Shown here: positions 36,373-44,379 of the stretch, one piece after another
Layout: every line of letters begins with the position of its first letter
Numbering within the stretch: position 1 is the first letter of the stretch
Assembly (NCBI RefSeq): GCF_900128985.1
Contig: NZ_FQUC01000011.1
Location: 93,989 to 157,988 of the forward strand
DNA: 64,000 bases
From: Indolivaga macrotermitis
GTDB taxonomy: Bacteria > Bacteroidota > Bacteroidia > Bacteroidales > Dysgonomonadaceae
Direction of reading: 5' to 3'
Notes under the pieces: generated by a model
What the model saw: only the letters and a program-made list of their open reading frames with translations
The model's database searches: none
What the model was told of the DNA's origin: nothing
Program-made: the position numbers and the translations under genes

Positions 36373-37710
36373 TTACTTTTTTTCTTCGGTGATACCCGAC
36401 TCGCGCATCTTGTCAAACTTGTCCAACTGATGTAAGTTGACAGTTAACGAATCTGAACTTGAGGAACTTTCGTATATAGTCAGTCCGAATACTTTGACAT
36501 TATAGATCAGATGGTTAAATACTTCGCACATAATGCGTTCGTATTCAGCCCAAACTGTAGTATTGGTAAATGTGTACACTTCTATCGGTAATCCGGATGA
36601 AGTGGGTGCCAGTTCGCGAACCATCAAAGTCATATCCTGATGGATATTCGGATTATTCTTCAGGTACCATATTGCATAGCAGATAAACAGGTCACAGTTA
36701 GTTATTTGAAAACCATTGAGTAAAGAAGCTTCGTCAATTTTCAGATTTTTATTCAGTGTGCCGTATTCTTCTTTTTTCTGCTTGATATAACCTGCTAATG
36801 CTTCGGTTTTTTCATAAACAGCTAATTCTTCGTTGGTAAGGTTTCTTATGTCAGATTGTTTGATCACGAGTGCCCGTTTGATACGTCTTCCGCCGCTTTC
36901 CTGCATTCCTCTCCAGTTCTGGAATGAATCGGAGATAAGCGAATAGGTTGGTATTGTGGTTATTGTCTTATCAAAGTTCCGCACTTTTACCGTTGTTAAG
37001 GTTACTTCTTCTACAGTTCCGTCTGCGCCGTATTTGCTCATGGTTATCCAGTCGCCTATTTGTACCATATTATTTGTCGATATCTGGATACTTCCCACAA
37101 ATCCCATGATTGTATCTTTGAACATCAGCATGAGTACAGCTGAGGCAGCTCCCATAGCTGCAAAAAATGCCGTTGCCGATTTGCCGGTAAGAACAGAGTA
37201 TATTACAACAGCCCCGAAAATGAAAAGAATGATCTGTATGATTTGCAGATAGCTTTTCATCGGCTTATTTTGGAAAGCAGGTCTTTCTTGTATCAGGTCG
37301 GCCAGTGTACGTATTATTGCCATAATAGTCCAAATGACCATAAATACCATATATATATCGGTCAGTTTTATTGCAGGTTTTATTGCTGCATGATAGTCTG
37401 CAAATATGGTAGGTATAGCTGATATAATGAACGAGTAGGGTATAACCAATGCTAAGAAGTGGGGCAGCCGGTTGTTGCGGGCGTGACTGAATATGGAGAG
37501 TCCGGTTACTTTCTCGATCTTCTTGAAAGCGAAGGTCACTATAGTTTTGGTGATCTTTTGTAATAAGTATACAATTAATATAGCAGCAACCAGTACAATA
37601 ATAAGATTAAGGATCTTGATCCAGTTTTCGGAGACTCCTATATCCGATAAAAAAGCCTGAATATGATTGGTTATAAAATTGGCAGATGTTGTAAATTCTG
37701 TTTTTTCCAT
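36373..37710 (-). CDS. MscS-family mechanosensitive ion channel, YbdG-like
   Basis: A 445-residue inner-membrane channel with five predicted helices, then the pore helix rich in Gly/Ala (FFAAMGAASAVLMLMFKDTIMGFVGSIQI) and the MscS beta-domain (VQIGDWITMSKYGADGTVEEVTLTTVKVRNFD). The inserted cytoplasmic C-terminal part and length match the miniconductance YbdG type rather than small MscS. It opens on osmotic down-shock to release solutes. It is first in its direction, divergent from the DKNYY gene. Confidence 0.88.
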   Translation of the reverse strand: MEKTEFTTSANFITNHIQAFLSDIGVSENWIKILNLIIVLVAAILIVYLLQKITKTIVTFAFKKIEKVTGLSIFSHARNNRLPHFLALVIPYSFIISAIPTIFADYHAAIKPAIKLTDIYMVFMVIWTIMAIIRTLADLIQERPAFQNKPMKSYLQIIQIILFIFGAVVIYSVLTGKSATAFFAAMGAASAVLMLMFKDTIMGFVGSIQISTNNMVQIGDWITMSKYGADGTVEEVTLTTVKVRNFDKTITTIPTYSLISDSFQNWRGMQESGGRRIKRALVIKQSDIRNLTNEELAVYEKTEALAGYIKQKKEEYGTLNKNLKIDEASLLNGFQITNCDLFICYAIWYLKNNPNIHQDMTLMVRELAPTSSGLPIEVYTFTNTTVWAEYERIMCEVFNHLIYNVKVFGLTIYESSSSSDSLTVNLHQLDKFDKMRESGITEEKK

Positions 37711-37918
37711 AATGTATGATGTTGTTTAGCGTTTTGCTGCTAGTAAAATTGTTTTAAAGTTACACTTTTGAAGCTTGACTTCCTAAAAAAAGCTATATGC
37801 ATCTAACATCGGACATAAAAATAAAGTTCGAATTTGATGTAATTCAGAAGATTTGTGTATTGTTATATATCTTGATAATTTCATACATTTGGGGTATTAA
37901 TGAACGTATAGTTGTGTA
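37711..37918. other. Divergent spacer, no recognised site
   Basis: AT-rich spacer between the mscS-like gene and the small frame at 37919. It must hold divergent promoters, but no pair of boxes fits the TTTG / TAnnTTTG consensus well enough to place. The whole gene-free space would be 37711-38070 if the small frame is not used. Confidence 0.4.
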
Positions 37919-38074
37919 ATGGAGAATATCCGTTTCAGAGGGAATATTTTAGATGTTAAGCGAATTGTTTTATGGACAGTCTTTTCTGCGATTGTCTTTC
38001 TCTTGTTAGTATTGTTCTTTTTTTGTGTAGTTGCTGATATTGTATTTCAGTTGACGAGTATACCGGTTTTGTGA
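37919..38074 (+). CDS. Small membrane ORF overlapping the DKNYY gene (uncertain)
   Basis: A 51-codon frame from an ATG at 37919 with a basic N-terminus and one strong membrane helix (VFSAIVFLLLVLFFFCVVADIVF). Its stop TGA shares four bases, GTGA, with the GTG start of the next gene at 38071. It may be a coupled small membrane protein, or the separated first helix of the DKNYY protein after a frameshift: the downstream frame is also open back to 38038 and reads DEYTGFVIGFFYM, natural-looking for a second helix. No homologue is recognised. Confidence 0.35.
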   Translation: MENIRFRGNILDVKRIVLWTVFSAIVFLLLVLFFFCVVADIVFQLTSIPVL

Positions 38075-39780
38075 TCGGATTTTTCTATATGCTCGGAAGC
38101 CTATTTGTTGCCATTTCATTGGGGCAAATGTTGGTAAACTTGTTGTATGGAAATGAGATTGAAATGTCGGAATCGGATGGTGTTTGGAAATTTACCCAGA
38201 AGGGGAGTTTTTCTTTTAGGATAGATTTGCAAACTATCAGAGTATTCAGAAGGTCACTAGATGAAAAACAAAATAGATTGAACCGCATAAGTATTAATAC
38301 AGGAGACCGCACCCTGTATGTAAATGTGGGTACAATTTGGAAAGGAATTGTTAATATTGAGTTGAATAATAAGTTAGTCCAAACGGGCGAATTTTTGGCT
38401 CAACAGATGAAAGTTAAACTTATATGGAATGAGGGAAAAGACCGTCACGGGAAGATTATTAGTAACGAATTTTCAGTAATTCATCCGGAAATAAAAGACC
38501 GAGAACCTTATGTCGGTAAAAAGATTTGGGGAAGGACTGTCTTACTGGTTTTTGCTTCTCTAACATTAATGATTGTAGCCGGAGTGTATGCTGCAGTTTG
38601 GTTAACATCAGATGACGATCCCGGTAATATGGTTCAGGTACATGGAAAGGAATTAGGCGGTAGTAATTATTATTCGTATAATGACGAGGTTTATTATTTA
38701 CGAAGGGGAGATGGATACTTTAAAGTGAAGGATGCAGATTATAATACTTTCCGCCCTTTGTTGAAGGATAAACAGTTTGGTGGTGAAATGGGAATAGATA
38801 CTTTTTCCGTTTATTTAGGAACGGAGAGGATTGCAGATATCGACCGTCGGACAATACGGTATATCGGAGCTTATTTTATTGCTGATGCTAAATCGGTATA
38901 TTATAAGAATTATAAACTGGAAGGAGCCGATTCCAAGACTTTTGGTTTGGTTGGTACGACTACTCATATTTCGAGTAAATATCCTTATGGAGGAGACAGC
39001 CGGAATCTTTATTACAAGCATTATTTATTAAAAGGAATCAATCCTGCTGAGGCATGGATATTCGACGGGATATATAACTATATAGCAGACAATAGATTGG
39101 TTTATTATCGGACAAATAGGTTAGAGGGAGTAAACGCTCAAAACTTTAAGGCCGAAAAAATAGATTATCAGCTTACGTATGCAACAGATGGTAAGTCGCA
39201 CTTTATCAATGGAATAGCTTTTCCCGATAAGGTTGCGAATAAACTATTCGGCACATCTGAAGTTGATTTGCAGACTCTGAAACTATTAGCTAAAAAAGAG
39301 GACGGGTACTGTTATCATATGTTATTCTTCGATAAAGAGAACATATATTATTTTGATGAATCGAAGCAGGAATTTATTTGTAATGAGAGCTTTGATAAGG
39401 AGTTGGATCTGACGATTCTAGCTAATGGATTATTCTCTGATGGGAAAAATATCTACTTTATGATTGGAGAATCTGTACGACGACGAAGAGGTGGAGTGAT
39501 AGCGTATATTACAAAGGTTGTAAAACTGGAAGATGTTAATTCAATAAATTTCCGAAAAGTAAAAGAGGTGAGCCGCGGTATAATCTGGACTGATGGACGC
39601 CGTTTTTTTGTTTCGGGATATATCGAAGAAAAGCATAGTTCGTCACTGTTATGGGAATTAAAGTGTGAACCGGCTGAAAGTTTCTCGAAAGACGATATAA
39701 CGGGAATTCCCGACTATACATCATTTGTAAAAATAAAAACAAAGCCCAGAAAGTCGTTTTTGAAGGAAGATGATTATTAA
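38071..39780 (+). CDS. DKNYY-repeat membrane protein
   Basis: A protein of about 569 residues. It has an N-terminal helix, a PH-like beta-rich stretch, a second helix (about 157-180) and a long C-terminal part with repeated DKNYY-type units, for example DEVYYL, DAKSVYYKNY, DSRNLYYKHY, DNRLVYYRTN, DKENIYYFDE and DGKNIYFMIG. Such repeats are thought to form propeller-like scaffolds; function is unknown. The GTG at 38071 is used as the earliest start without an upstream stop conflict; it overlaps the small ORF at 37919 and the true N-terminus may be split by a frameshift. Confidence 0.75.
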   Translation: MIGFFYMLGSLFVAISLGQMLVNLLYGNEIEMSESDGVWKFTQKGSFSFRIDLQTIRVFRRSLDEKQNRLNRISINTGDRTLYVNVGTIWKGIVNIELNNKLVQTGEFLAQQMKVKLIWNEGKDRHGKIISNEFSVIHPEIKDREPYVGKKIWGRTVLLVFASLTLMIVAGVYAAVWLTSDDDPGNMVQVHGKELGGSNYYSYNDEVYYLRRGDGYFKVKDADYNTFRPLLKDKQFGGEMGIDTFSVYLGTERIADIDRRTIRYIGAYFIADAKSVYYKNYKLEGADSKTFGLVGTTTHISSKYPYGGDSRNLYYKHYLLKGINPAEAWIFDGIYNYIADNRLVYYRTNRLEGVNAQNFKAEKIDYQLTYATDGKSHFINGIAFPDKVANKLFGTSEVDLQTLKLLAKKEDGYCYHMLFFDKENIYYFDESKQEFICNESFDKELDLTILANGLFSDGKNIYFMIGESVRRRRGGVIAYITKVVKLEDVNSINFRKVKEVSRGIIWTDGRRFFVSGYIEEKHSSSLLWELKCEPAESFSKDDITGIPDYTSFVKIKTKPRKSFLKEDDY

Positions 39781-39918
39781 GTATTTGAAGATGTATTTCC
39801 CGATAATAAAAGGCTCTTACTGCTTTGCTCGCAAGATCGGTAAAAAGAGTTGGAACCTTAAAATAATTATCCTGAGAAAAAAAATGTATGACACATGTAC
39901 ATATTCATCTAAATATCG

Positions 39919-39926
39919 TACTTTTG
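39919..39926 (+). promoter_or_regulatory. Candidate -7 box for hpt-adk
   Basis: TACTTTTG fits TAnnTTTG and lies 28 bases before the hpt ATG, a sensible distance. No clear TTTG is found at the -33 position, so this is a partial match only. Confidence 0.35.
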
Positions 39927-39954
39927 TAAGCTTAAAAGTTTTAAGCATCCGAAT

Positions 39955-40491
39955 ATGAAAAGCGTAAAGGTAAGAGATAAAGAATTTGAGTTGTTTATCC
40001 CTGAATCTGAGATAATTCAGGCTATAGATAGAATAGCCGAGCAGATGAATACCGAATTGGAAGGCAAAGATCCGCTGTTTGTATGTATACTGAACGGTTC
40101 GTTTATGTTTGCCGCCGAACTGATGAAGAAGGTGACAATTCCTAGCGAAATCTCTTTTGTACGTATGGCGTCCTATCAGGGGACTAAATCGACCGGAAAG
40201 ATTAAAGAAATCTATGGGCTTGAAGAGGATATAGCCGGGCGTACTATCGTTATAATTGAAGATATTGTGGATACAGGTCATACTATGTCGTTAATTTTAG
40301 ACCAGTTAGCTTGTGATGAACCGAAAGAGATAAAGGTTGCCACATTGCTATTTAAGCCTGAAGCATTAAAAACAGAGGTAAAATTGGACTATGTAGCTTT
40401 GGAAATCCCCAGCGACTTTATTGTCGGATTTGGTTTGGATTATGATGGTTACGGTCGCAACTTGGCTGATATTTACAAAATAAAATCATAA
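39955..40491 (+). CDS. hpt: Hypoxanthine phosphoribosyltransferase
   Basis: A 178-residue type I phosphoribosyltransferase with the PRPP motif IIEDIVDTGHTM (about 99-110), the LNGSFMFAAEL loop near residue 47 and the VGFGLDYDGYGRNL purine-binding end. It converts hypoxanthine or guanine with PRPP to IMP or GMP in purine salvage. It is 6 bases before adk and surely cotranscribed with it. Confidence 0.94.
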   Translation: MKSVKVRDKEFELFIPESEIIQAIDRIAEQMNTELEGKDPLFVCILNGSFMFAAELMKKVTIPSEISFVRMASYQGTKSTGKIKEIYGLEEDIAGRTIVIIEDIVDTGHTMSLILDQLACDEPKEIKVATLLFKPEALKTEVKLDYVALEIPSDFIVGFGLDYDGYGRNLADIYKIKS

Positions 40492-40497
40492 GATAGA

Positions 40498-41079
40498 ATG
40501 TTGAACATTGTTATTTTTGGAGCTCCGGGCTCAGGTAAAGGTACTCAAAGTGAAAATCTTATCAAGAAGTATAATCTGGCTCATATCTCCACAGGGGATG
40601 TTTTGCGGGCTGAAAAGGCTTCCGGAACGGAACTTGGTAAGCTGGCTGACAGCTATATGTCGAAAGGTCAATTGATCCCCGATGAATTGATGATTGATAT
40701 TCTAGCCAGCGTTTTTGATCAGAAGATCAAAGCCGGAGATTGTAAAGGTGTTATATTTGACGGTTTTCCTCGCACAATACCTCAGGGTAAAGCGTTATCT
40801 GAAATGTTAGAGAAGCGTAACCAAAGTATTTCGGCAGTAGTAAGTCTTGATGTTCCCGAAGAAGAACTTATTGAAAGGCTTATTAATCGTGGTAAGCAAA
40901 CCGGGCGCAATGACGATAATTATGAAACGATCAAGGCTCGTCTAGATGTGTACTATAATCAGACTACACCATTGAAAGAGCTTTTCGAGAAAGAAGGGAA
41001 ACTTTATTCTATCGAGGGAGTAGGTACTGTTGATGAAATATTCGGACGTATTTCGTCTGTTATTGACAGCGTAAAATAA
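40498..41079 (+). CDS. adk: Adenylate kinase
   Basis: A 193-residue adenylate kinase of the short-lid type. P-loop GAPGSGKGT at residues 8-16, the HISTGDVLRAE AMP site, VIFDGFPRT, and a short lid replaced by RGKQTGRNDDN. It interconverts ATP+AMP and 2 ADP. The lid lacks the four zinc cysteines of some bacterial forms, usual for Bacteroidetes. Partner of hpt in nucleotide metabolism. Confidence 0.95.
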   Translation: MLNIVIFGAPGSGKGTQSENLIKKYNLAHISTGDVLRAEKASGTELGKLADSYMSKGQLIPDELMIDILASVFDQKIKAGDCKGVIFDGFPRTIPQGKALSEMLEKRNQSISAVVSLDVPEEELIERLINRGKQTGRNDDNYETIKARLDVYYNQTTPLKELFEKEGKLYSIEGVGTVDEIFGRISSVIDSVK

Positions 41080-41115
41080 AATAAACTATATGGGTTTGAA
41101 AGCTATTGGCTGATT

Positions 41116-41138
41116 AGGCCGGTGGCTTTCGGCTTTTT
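41116..41138 (+). terminator. Weak terminator after adk
   Basis: AGGCCG (41116-41121) pairs with CGGCTT (41130-41135, one G-U pair) around an 8-base loop, followed by a short T run to 41138. It lies 37 bases past the adk stop and before obgE. Confidence 0.45.
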
Positions 41139-41226
41139 AAAGTTCGAACTTGTTTATTGCTTTATAAGCATAAATATTACTTAATTAAATTTACTGCCTG
41201 TGATTAGGTAGTTGTTAACAAATTAT

Positions 41227-42426
41227 ATGTCAGATACAAATTTTGTAGATTACGTCAAAATATACTGCCGTTCGGGTAAAGGGGGGAGAGGATCGACTCA
41301 CTTCCGGCGTGAAAAGTATATTCCTAAAGGAGGTCCTGATGGTGGAGACGGAGGTGATGGTGGACACATCATTCTGAGAGGAAATCGGAATTACTGGACT
41401 TTGCTCCATCTTAAATTTAAGCGGCACTTATTGGCCGGACATGGCGAAAGTGGCTCCGGACGTTTATGTACCGGAAAAAAAGGTGATTCGGTAATAATCG
41501 ATGTACCTTGCGGGACTGTTGCTTATGATGCCGAAACCGGTGAATATATATGTGATGTGACCGAAGACGGACAAGAAATAATCTTGCTGAAAGGTGGTAA
41601 AGGAGGTCGGGGAAATAACCATTTTAAAACTCCGACAAATCAAGCTCCACGTTATGCTCAGCCGGGAGAACCATTTGAAGAGAGACGGGTTGTCCTGGAA
41701 CTGAAAGTTCTGGCCGATGTTGGATTGGTTGGGTTTCCGAATGCAGGAAAGTCAACTCTTTTGTCAGTAATGACAACAGCAAAGCCCAAAATAGCCAATT
41801 ATGCATTTACCACACTTGAGCCTAATTTAGGTATCGTTAGTTATCGCGATCACCGTTCGTTTGTAATGGCAGATATACCCGGTATTATCGAAGGTGCCAG
41901 TGATGGAAAGGGATTAGGGTTGAGGTTTCTACGCCATATCGAGCGTAATTCACTTCTATTATTCTTAGTGCCGGCTGATGCAGACGATATTCATGCAGAA
42001 TATAAGATATTATTGAATGAATTAGCACAATATAATCCGGAGTTATTAGATAAACGCCGTGTCTTGGCTATTTCTAAATCTGATATGTTGGATGAAGAGT
42101 TGATCGAGGCATTGAGTGAAGATTTACCTGAAATTCCTCATGTATTTATTTCATCTATTGTTGGACAAAATATTCAGCAGTTGAAAGATTTATTATGGAA
42201 AGAACTGAATGCGGATGGAGAATATGTGAAAGCTGCAGATAATCAGATCAAACATCGAAAGCTAGACATCAGGGCTATAGAGCTTGATGATGAAGAAGAT
42301 GACTTCATTCCTGAAGATGATTATGAAGAGGAAGATTGGGATGAAGAAGATGAGGACTTCGACCCTGATTTTTACTATGGAGAAGGAATGGAAGATGAAG
42401 CTTCTGATGAAGATGTTAAGTCTTAA
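41227..42426 (+). CDS. obgE: GTPase Obg
   Basis: A 399-residue Obg GTPase. The glycine-rich Obg fold (about 1-155, [26 protein letters not shown]) is followed by the G domain with P-loop [10 protein letters not shown]3 DIPGIIEG and G4 SKSD, and a very acidic C-terminal tail (Asp/Glu runs). The ATG at 41227 is preferred to an in-frame TTG five codons earlier because [13 protein letters not shown] is the usual Obg start. It acts in ribosome assembly and stress control. It ends 15 bases before pgeF. Confidence 0.95.
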   Translation: MSDTNFVDYVKIYCRSGKGGRGSTHFRREKYIPKGGPDGGDGGDGGHIILRGNRNYWTLLHLKFKRHLLAGHGESGSGRLCTGKKGDSVIIDVPCGTVAYDAETGEYICDVTEDGQEIILLKGGKGGRGNNHFKTPTNQAPRYAQPGEPFEERRVVLELKVLADVGLVGFPNAGKSTLLSVMTTAKPKIANYAFTTLEPNLGIVSYRDHRSFVMADIPGIIEGASDGKGLGLRFLRHIERNSLLLFLVPADADDIHAEYKILLNELAQYNPELLDKRRVLAISKSDMLDEELIEALSEDLPEIPHVFISSIVGQNIQQLKDLLWKELNADGEYVKAADNQIKHRKLDIRAIELDDEEDDFIPEDDYEEEDWDEEDEDFDPDFYYGEGMEDEASDEDVKS

Positions 42427-42441
42427 AAATATATTCTCTTA

Positions 42442-43248
42442 ATGAGTTTAGAACTGATACATTCACCTTTACTTAATCGTTATAAATCGATTGTTCATTT
42501 TACAACTACGATCAACGGTGGAGTCAGCAGTGGCAATTATGCTACATTGAATCTTGGATTGTATTCCGGAGATTTGCCTGAAAACGTTATGGAGAACCGT
42601 TTCCGGTTAGCAGCAACTCTTGGTTTACCTCTTGAGAATTTGTTTTTTCCTTATCAGACGCACGAGGATAAGGTTTGTGTCATTGACGAAGCGTTTATAA
42701 ATCTGCCCAAAGAGCAACAGTCTGAATTATTAAATGGAGTAGATGCATTAATAACAAATATTCCTTCAGTTTGTATTGGGGTTACAACTGCCGATTGTGT
42801 GCCTATTTTATTATTCGACCCAAGTACAAATGTTGTGGCGGCTGTTCATGCCGGCTGGCGGGGGACTATTGCAGATATTGCTGCTAAGACCCTGAATAAA
42901 ATGATTCGGATTTTTGGTTGCTGTCTTGATAGTATGCTGGTATATATTGGACCGGCTATTTCAGAAGAATATTTTGAGGTAGGGGATGAAGTTGTATTAG
43001 CTTTCGAGAATGCTGGTTATGATTTGAGTCAAATACAAAGAGTGAATACTGAAACTAATAAGTCGCATTTAAATTTAAAAAAGGCGAATCAAATTAGGCT
43101 TGAACAACTGGGTATACTTTCTTCTAATATAGATATGTCAGATATATGTACCTATAAAAGTAGTGATATGTTGTTTTCTGCTAGACGACAGTCTGTTAAT
43201 TCTGGTAGAAATATTACAGGTATATCCATTTCGAATAATTTATTATAG
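42442..43248 (+). CDS. pgeF: Purine nucleoside phosphorylase, YfiH/PgeF (laccase-domain) family
   Basis: A 268-residue DUF152 protein. The zinc-binding histidine and cysteine set is visible in FPYQTHEDKV (His near 73), TTADCVPILLFD (Cys near 117) and AAVHAGWRGT (His near 134). The family was long annotated as polyphenol oxidase but members act as adenosine/purine nucleoside phosphorylases, and in E. coli PgeF edits a peptidoglycan precursor. Placed after hpt-adk-obgE, a purine salvage role is consistent. Confidence 0.9.
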   Translation: MSLELIHSPLLNRYKSIVHFTTTINGGVSSGNYATLNLGLYSGDLPENVMENRFRLAATLGLPLENLFFPYQTHEDKVCVIDEAFINLPKEQQSELLNGVDALITNIPSVCIGVTTADCVPILLFDPSTNVVAAVHAGWRGTIADIAAKTLNKMIRIFGCCLDSMLVYIGPAISEEYFEVGDEVVLAFENAGYDLSQIQRVNTETNKSHLNLKKANQIRLEQLGILSSNIDMSDICTYKSSDMLFSARRQSVNSGRNITGISISNNLL

Positions 43249-43377
43249 TGTATTATATTTGTATATTTATTCTTTGTGTTGAATTTTAGAGGTGTTGTTT
43301 TAGACATGTGAGATATATTGGGTTTATTTATAACTCCTGTTTTTTTATCTTTGGTGCAGAATAAAATATTATTGATT

Positions 43378-43932
43378 ATGAAAAATATATTGTTTCTTTC
43401 TCTTGTATTAGGTTGTTGCTGGCAAACTATCTCTGGTCAGGAGATAGCTAATGATACGATCGTGTATAAGGGAGAGCATGGGTATATGCCTAATGATACA
43501 GTTCAGGATTGGACTATTGATTATCAAGCGTTGGAATCTCAGGTAAAAGCCGATATCGATTGGTTGAATTATACTCCATTGGGAGAAAGGCAAGATGTGA
43601 GAGATGATAAAAATAGATTTGTCTTGATGTGGATGTCTGGTGTACCTTATATGAAAATGAAGATTGACGATCGCATTGTTACATTTTCAGAAGGTGAGCC
43701 CTGGCTGGTTATGGCATACATGATCGGGTGGACGAAATACTTTCTTGAGAATAACTATTCACAGAATGAAATACAGCTAAGCATAGCAGGTATAAAGAAT
43801 GTTGTAAACTTTTACAATCGCAACAAAAAGATATATCTTGAAAAAAATAAAGCGGTGGAGGCATATGTGAAGCTCGAGAAAGCAGGGAAACTGGAAGAGT
43901 ATATATCCAGTGCTCTTTTATCTGGTGAATAG
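43378..43932 (+). CDS. Hypothetical secreted protein
   Basis: A 184-residue protein with a signal peptide (to about residue 20, TISGQ), counting from the ATG at 43378; the open frame starts 20 codons earlier but that would spoil the signal. The rest is mainly helical with many aromatic residues (GEPWLVMAYMIGWTKYFLENNY) and a Lys/Glu-rich end. No family is recognised. It follows pgeF by 129 bases and is followed by a strong terminator. Confidence 0.6.
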   Translation: MKNILFLSLVLGCCWQTISGQEIANDTIVYKGEHGYMPNDTVQDWTIDYQALESQVKADIDWLNYTPLGERQDVRDDKNRFVLMWMSGVPYMKMKIDDRIVTFSEGEPWLVMAYMIGWTKYFLENNYSQNEIQLSIAGIKNVVNFYNRNKKIYLEKNKAVEAYVKLEKAGKLEEYISSALLSGE

Positions 43933-43964
43933 ATAACAGATTTGTCTTTTAATAGAATAAATTG

Positions 43965-43997
43965 ATGGATGTGAACAAAAAGTCACATCCATTTTTT
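43965..43997 (+). terminator. Intrinsic terminator before the amino-sugar PUL
   Basis: ATGGATGTGA (43965-43974) and TCACATCCAT (43983-43992) form a perfect 10-bp stem with an 8-base loop and a T run. It isolates the PUL from the housekeeping genes. Between here and 44253 no other feature was recognised. Confidence 0.75.
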
Positions 43998-44252
43998 ATA
44001 TATTATATAAAATTATTATTTATTGTCTTATTTTGATATAATTCTATTGGTCTTTACTGTACTGTATTGATAATTAGTATATTGGTTCTTTTGTGTTGTT
44101 GTAAAATCAAACTTTAAGGTGTTCTCAGAATTGTTCAATCAAAATTATTCTTTTTTCTATGTTTAAAAGCATGTATATGCTTTTTCTGTATGTAATGTGT
44201 TTATGTATAGGCATTTATCTTCGTGGTTCATGTTTTAGTGTAAAAAGTACAT

Positions 44253-44345
44253 ATGTTAATTAACATTTGAGTTGTTGTCTGGGTTATTAAAGTACCTATA
44301 TTTGCCAATACCAAGTGATGGTATAAATTAAGAAATTAACGTTAA
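44253..44345 (+). promoter_or_regulatory. PUL promoter with flanking palindromes
   Basis: TTG at 44275-44277, a 19-base spacer and TATATTTG at 44297-44304 fit the Bacteroidetes -33/-7 consensus; the start would be near 44311, about 70 bases before susC. Just upstream is a perfect 14-bp palindrome ATGTTAATTAACAT (44253-44266), and in the leader a second palindrome TTAACGTTAA (44336-44345). Both contain a TTAA-based half-site and are candidate operators. Confidence 0.6.
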
Positions 44346-44379
44346 CCTATTTCCAAATTCACTTAAAAAAATCTAAAAG

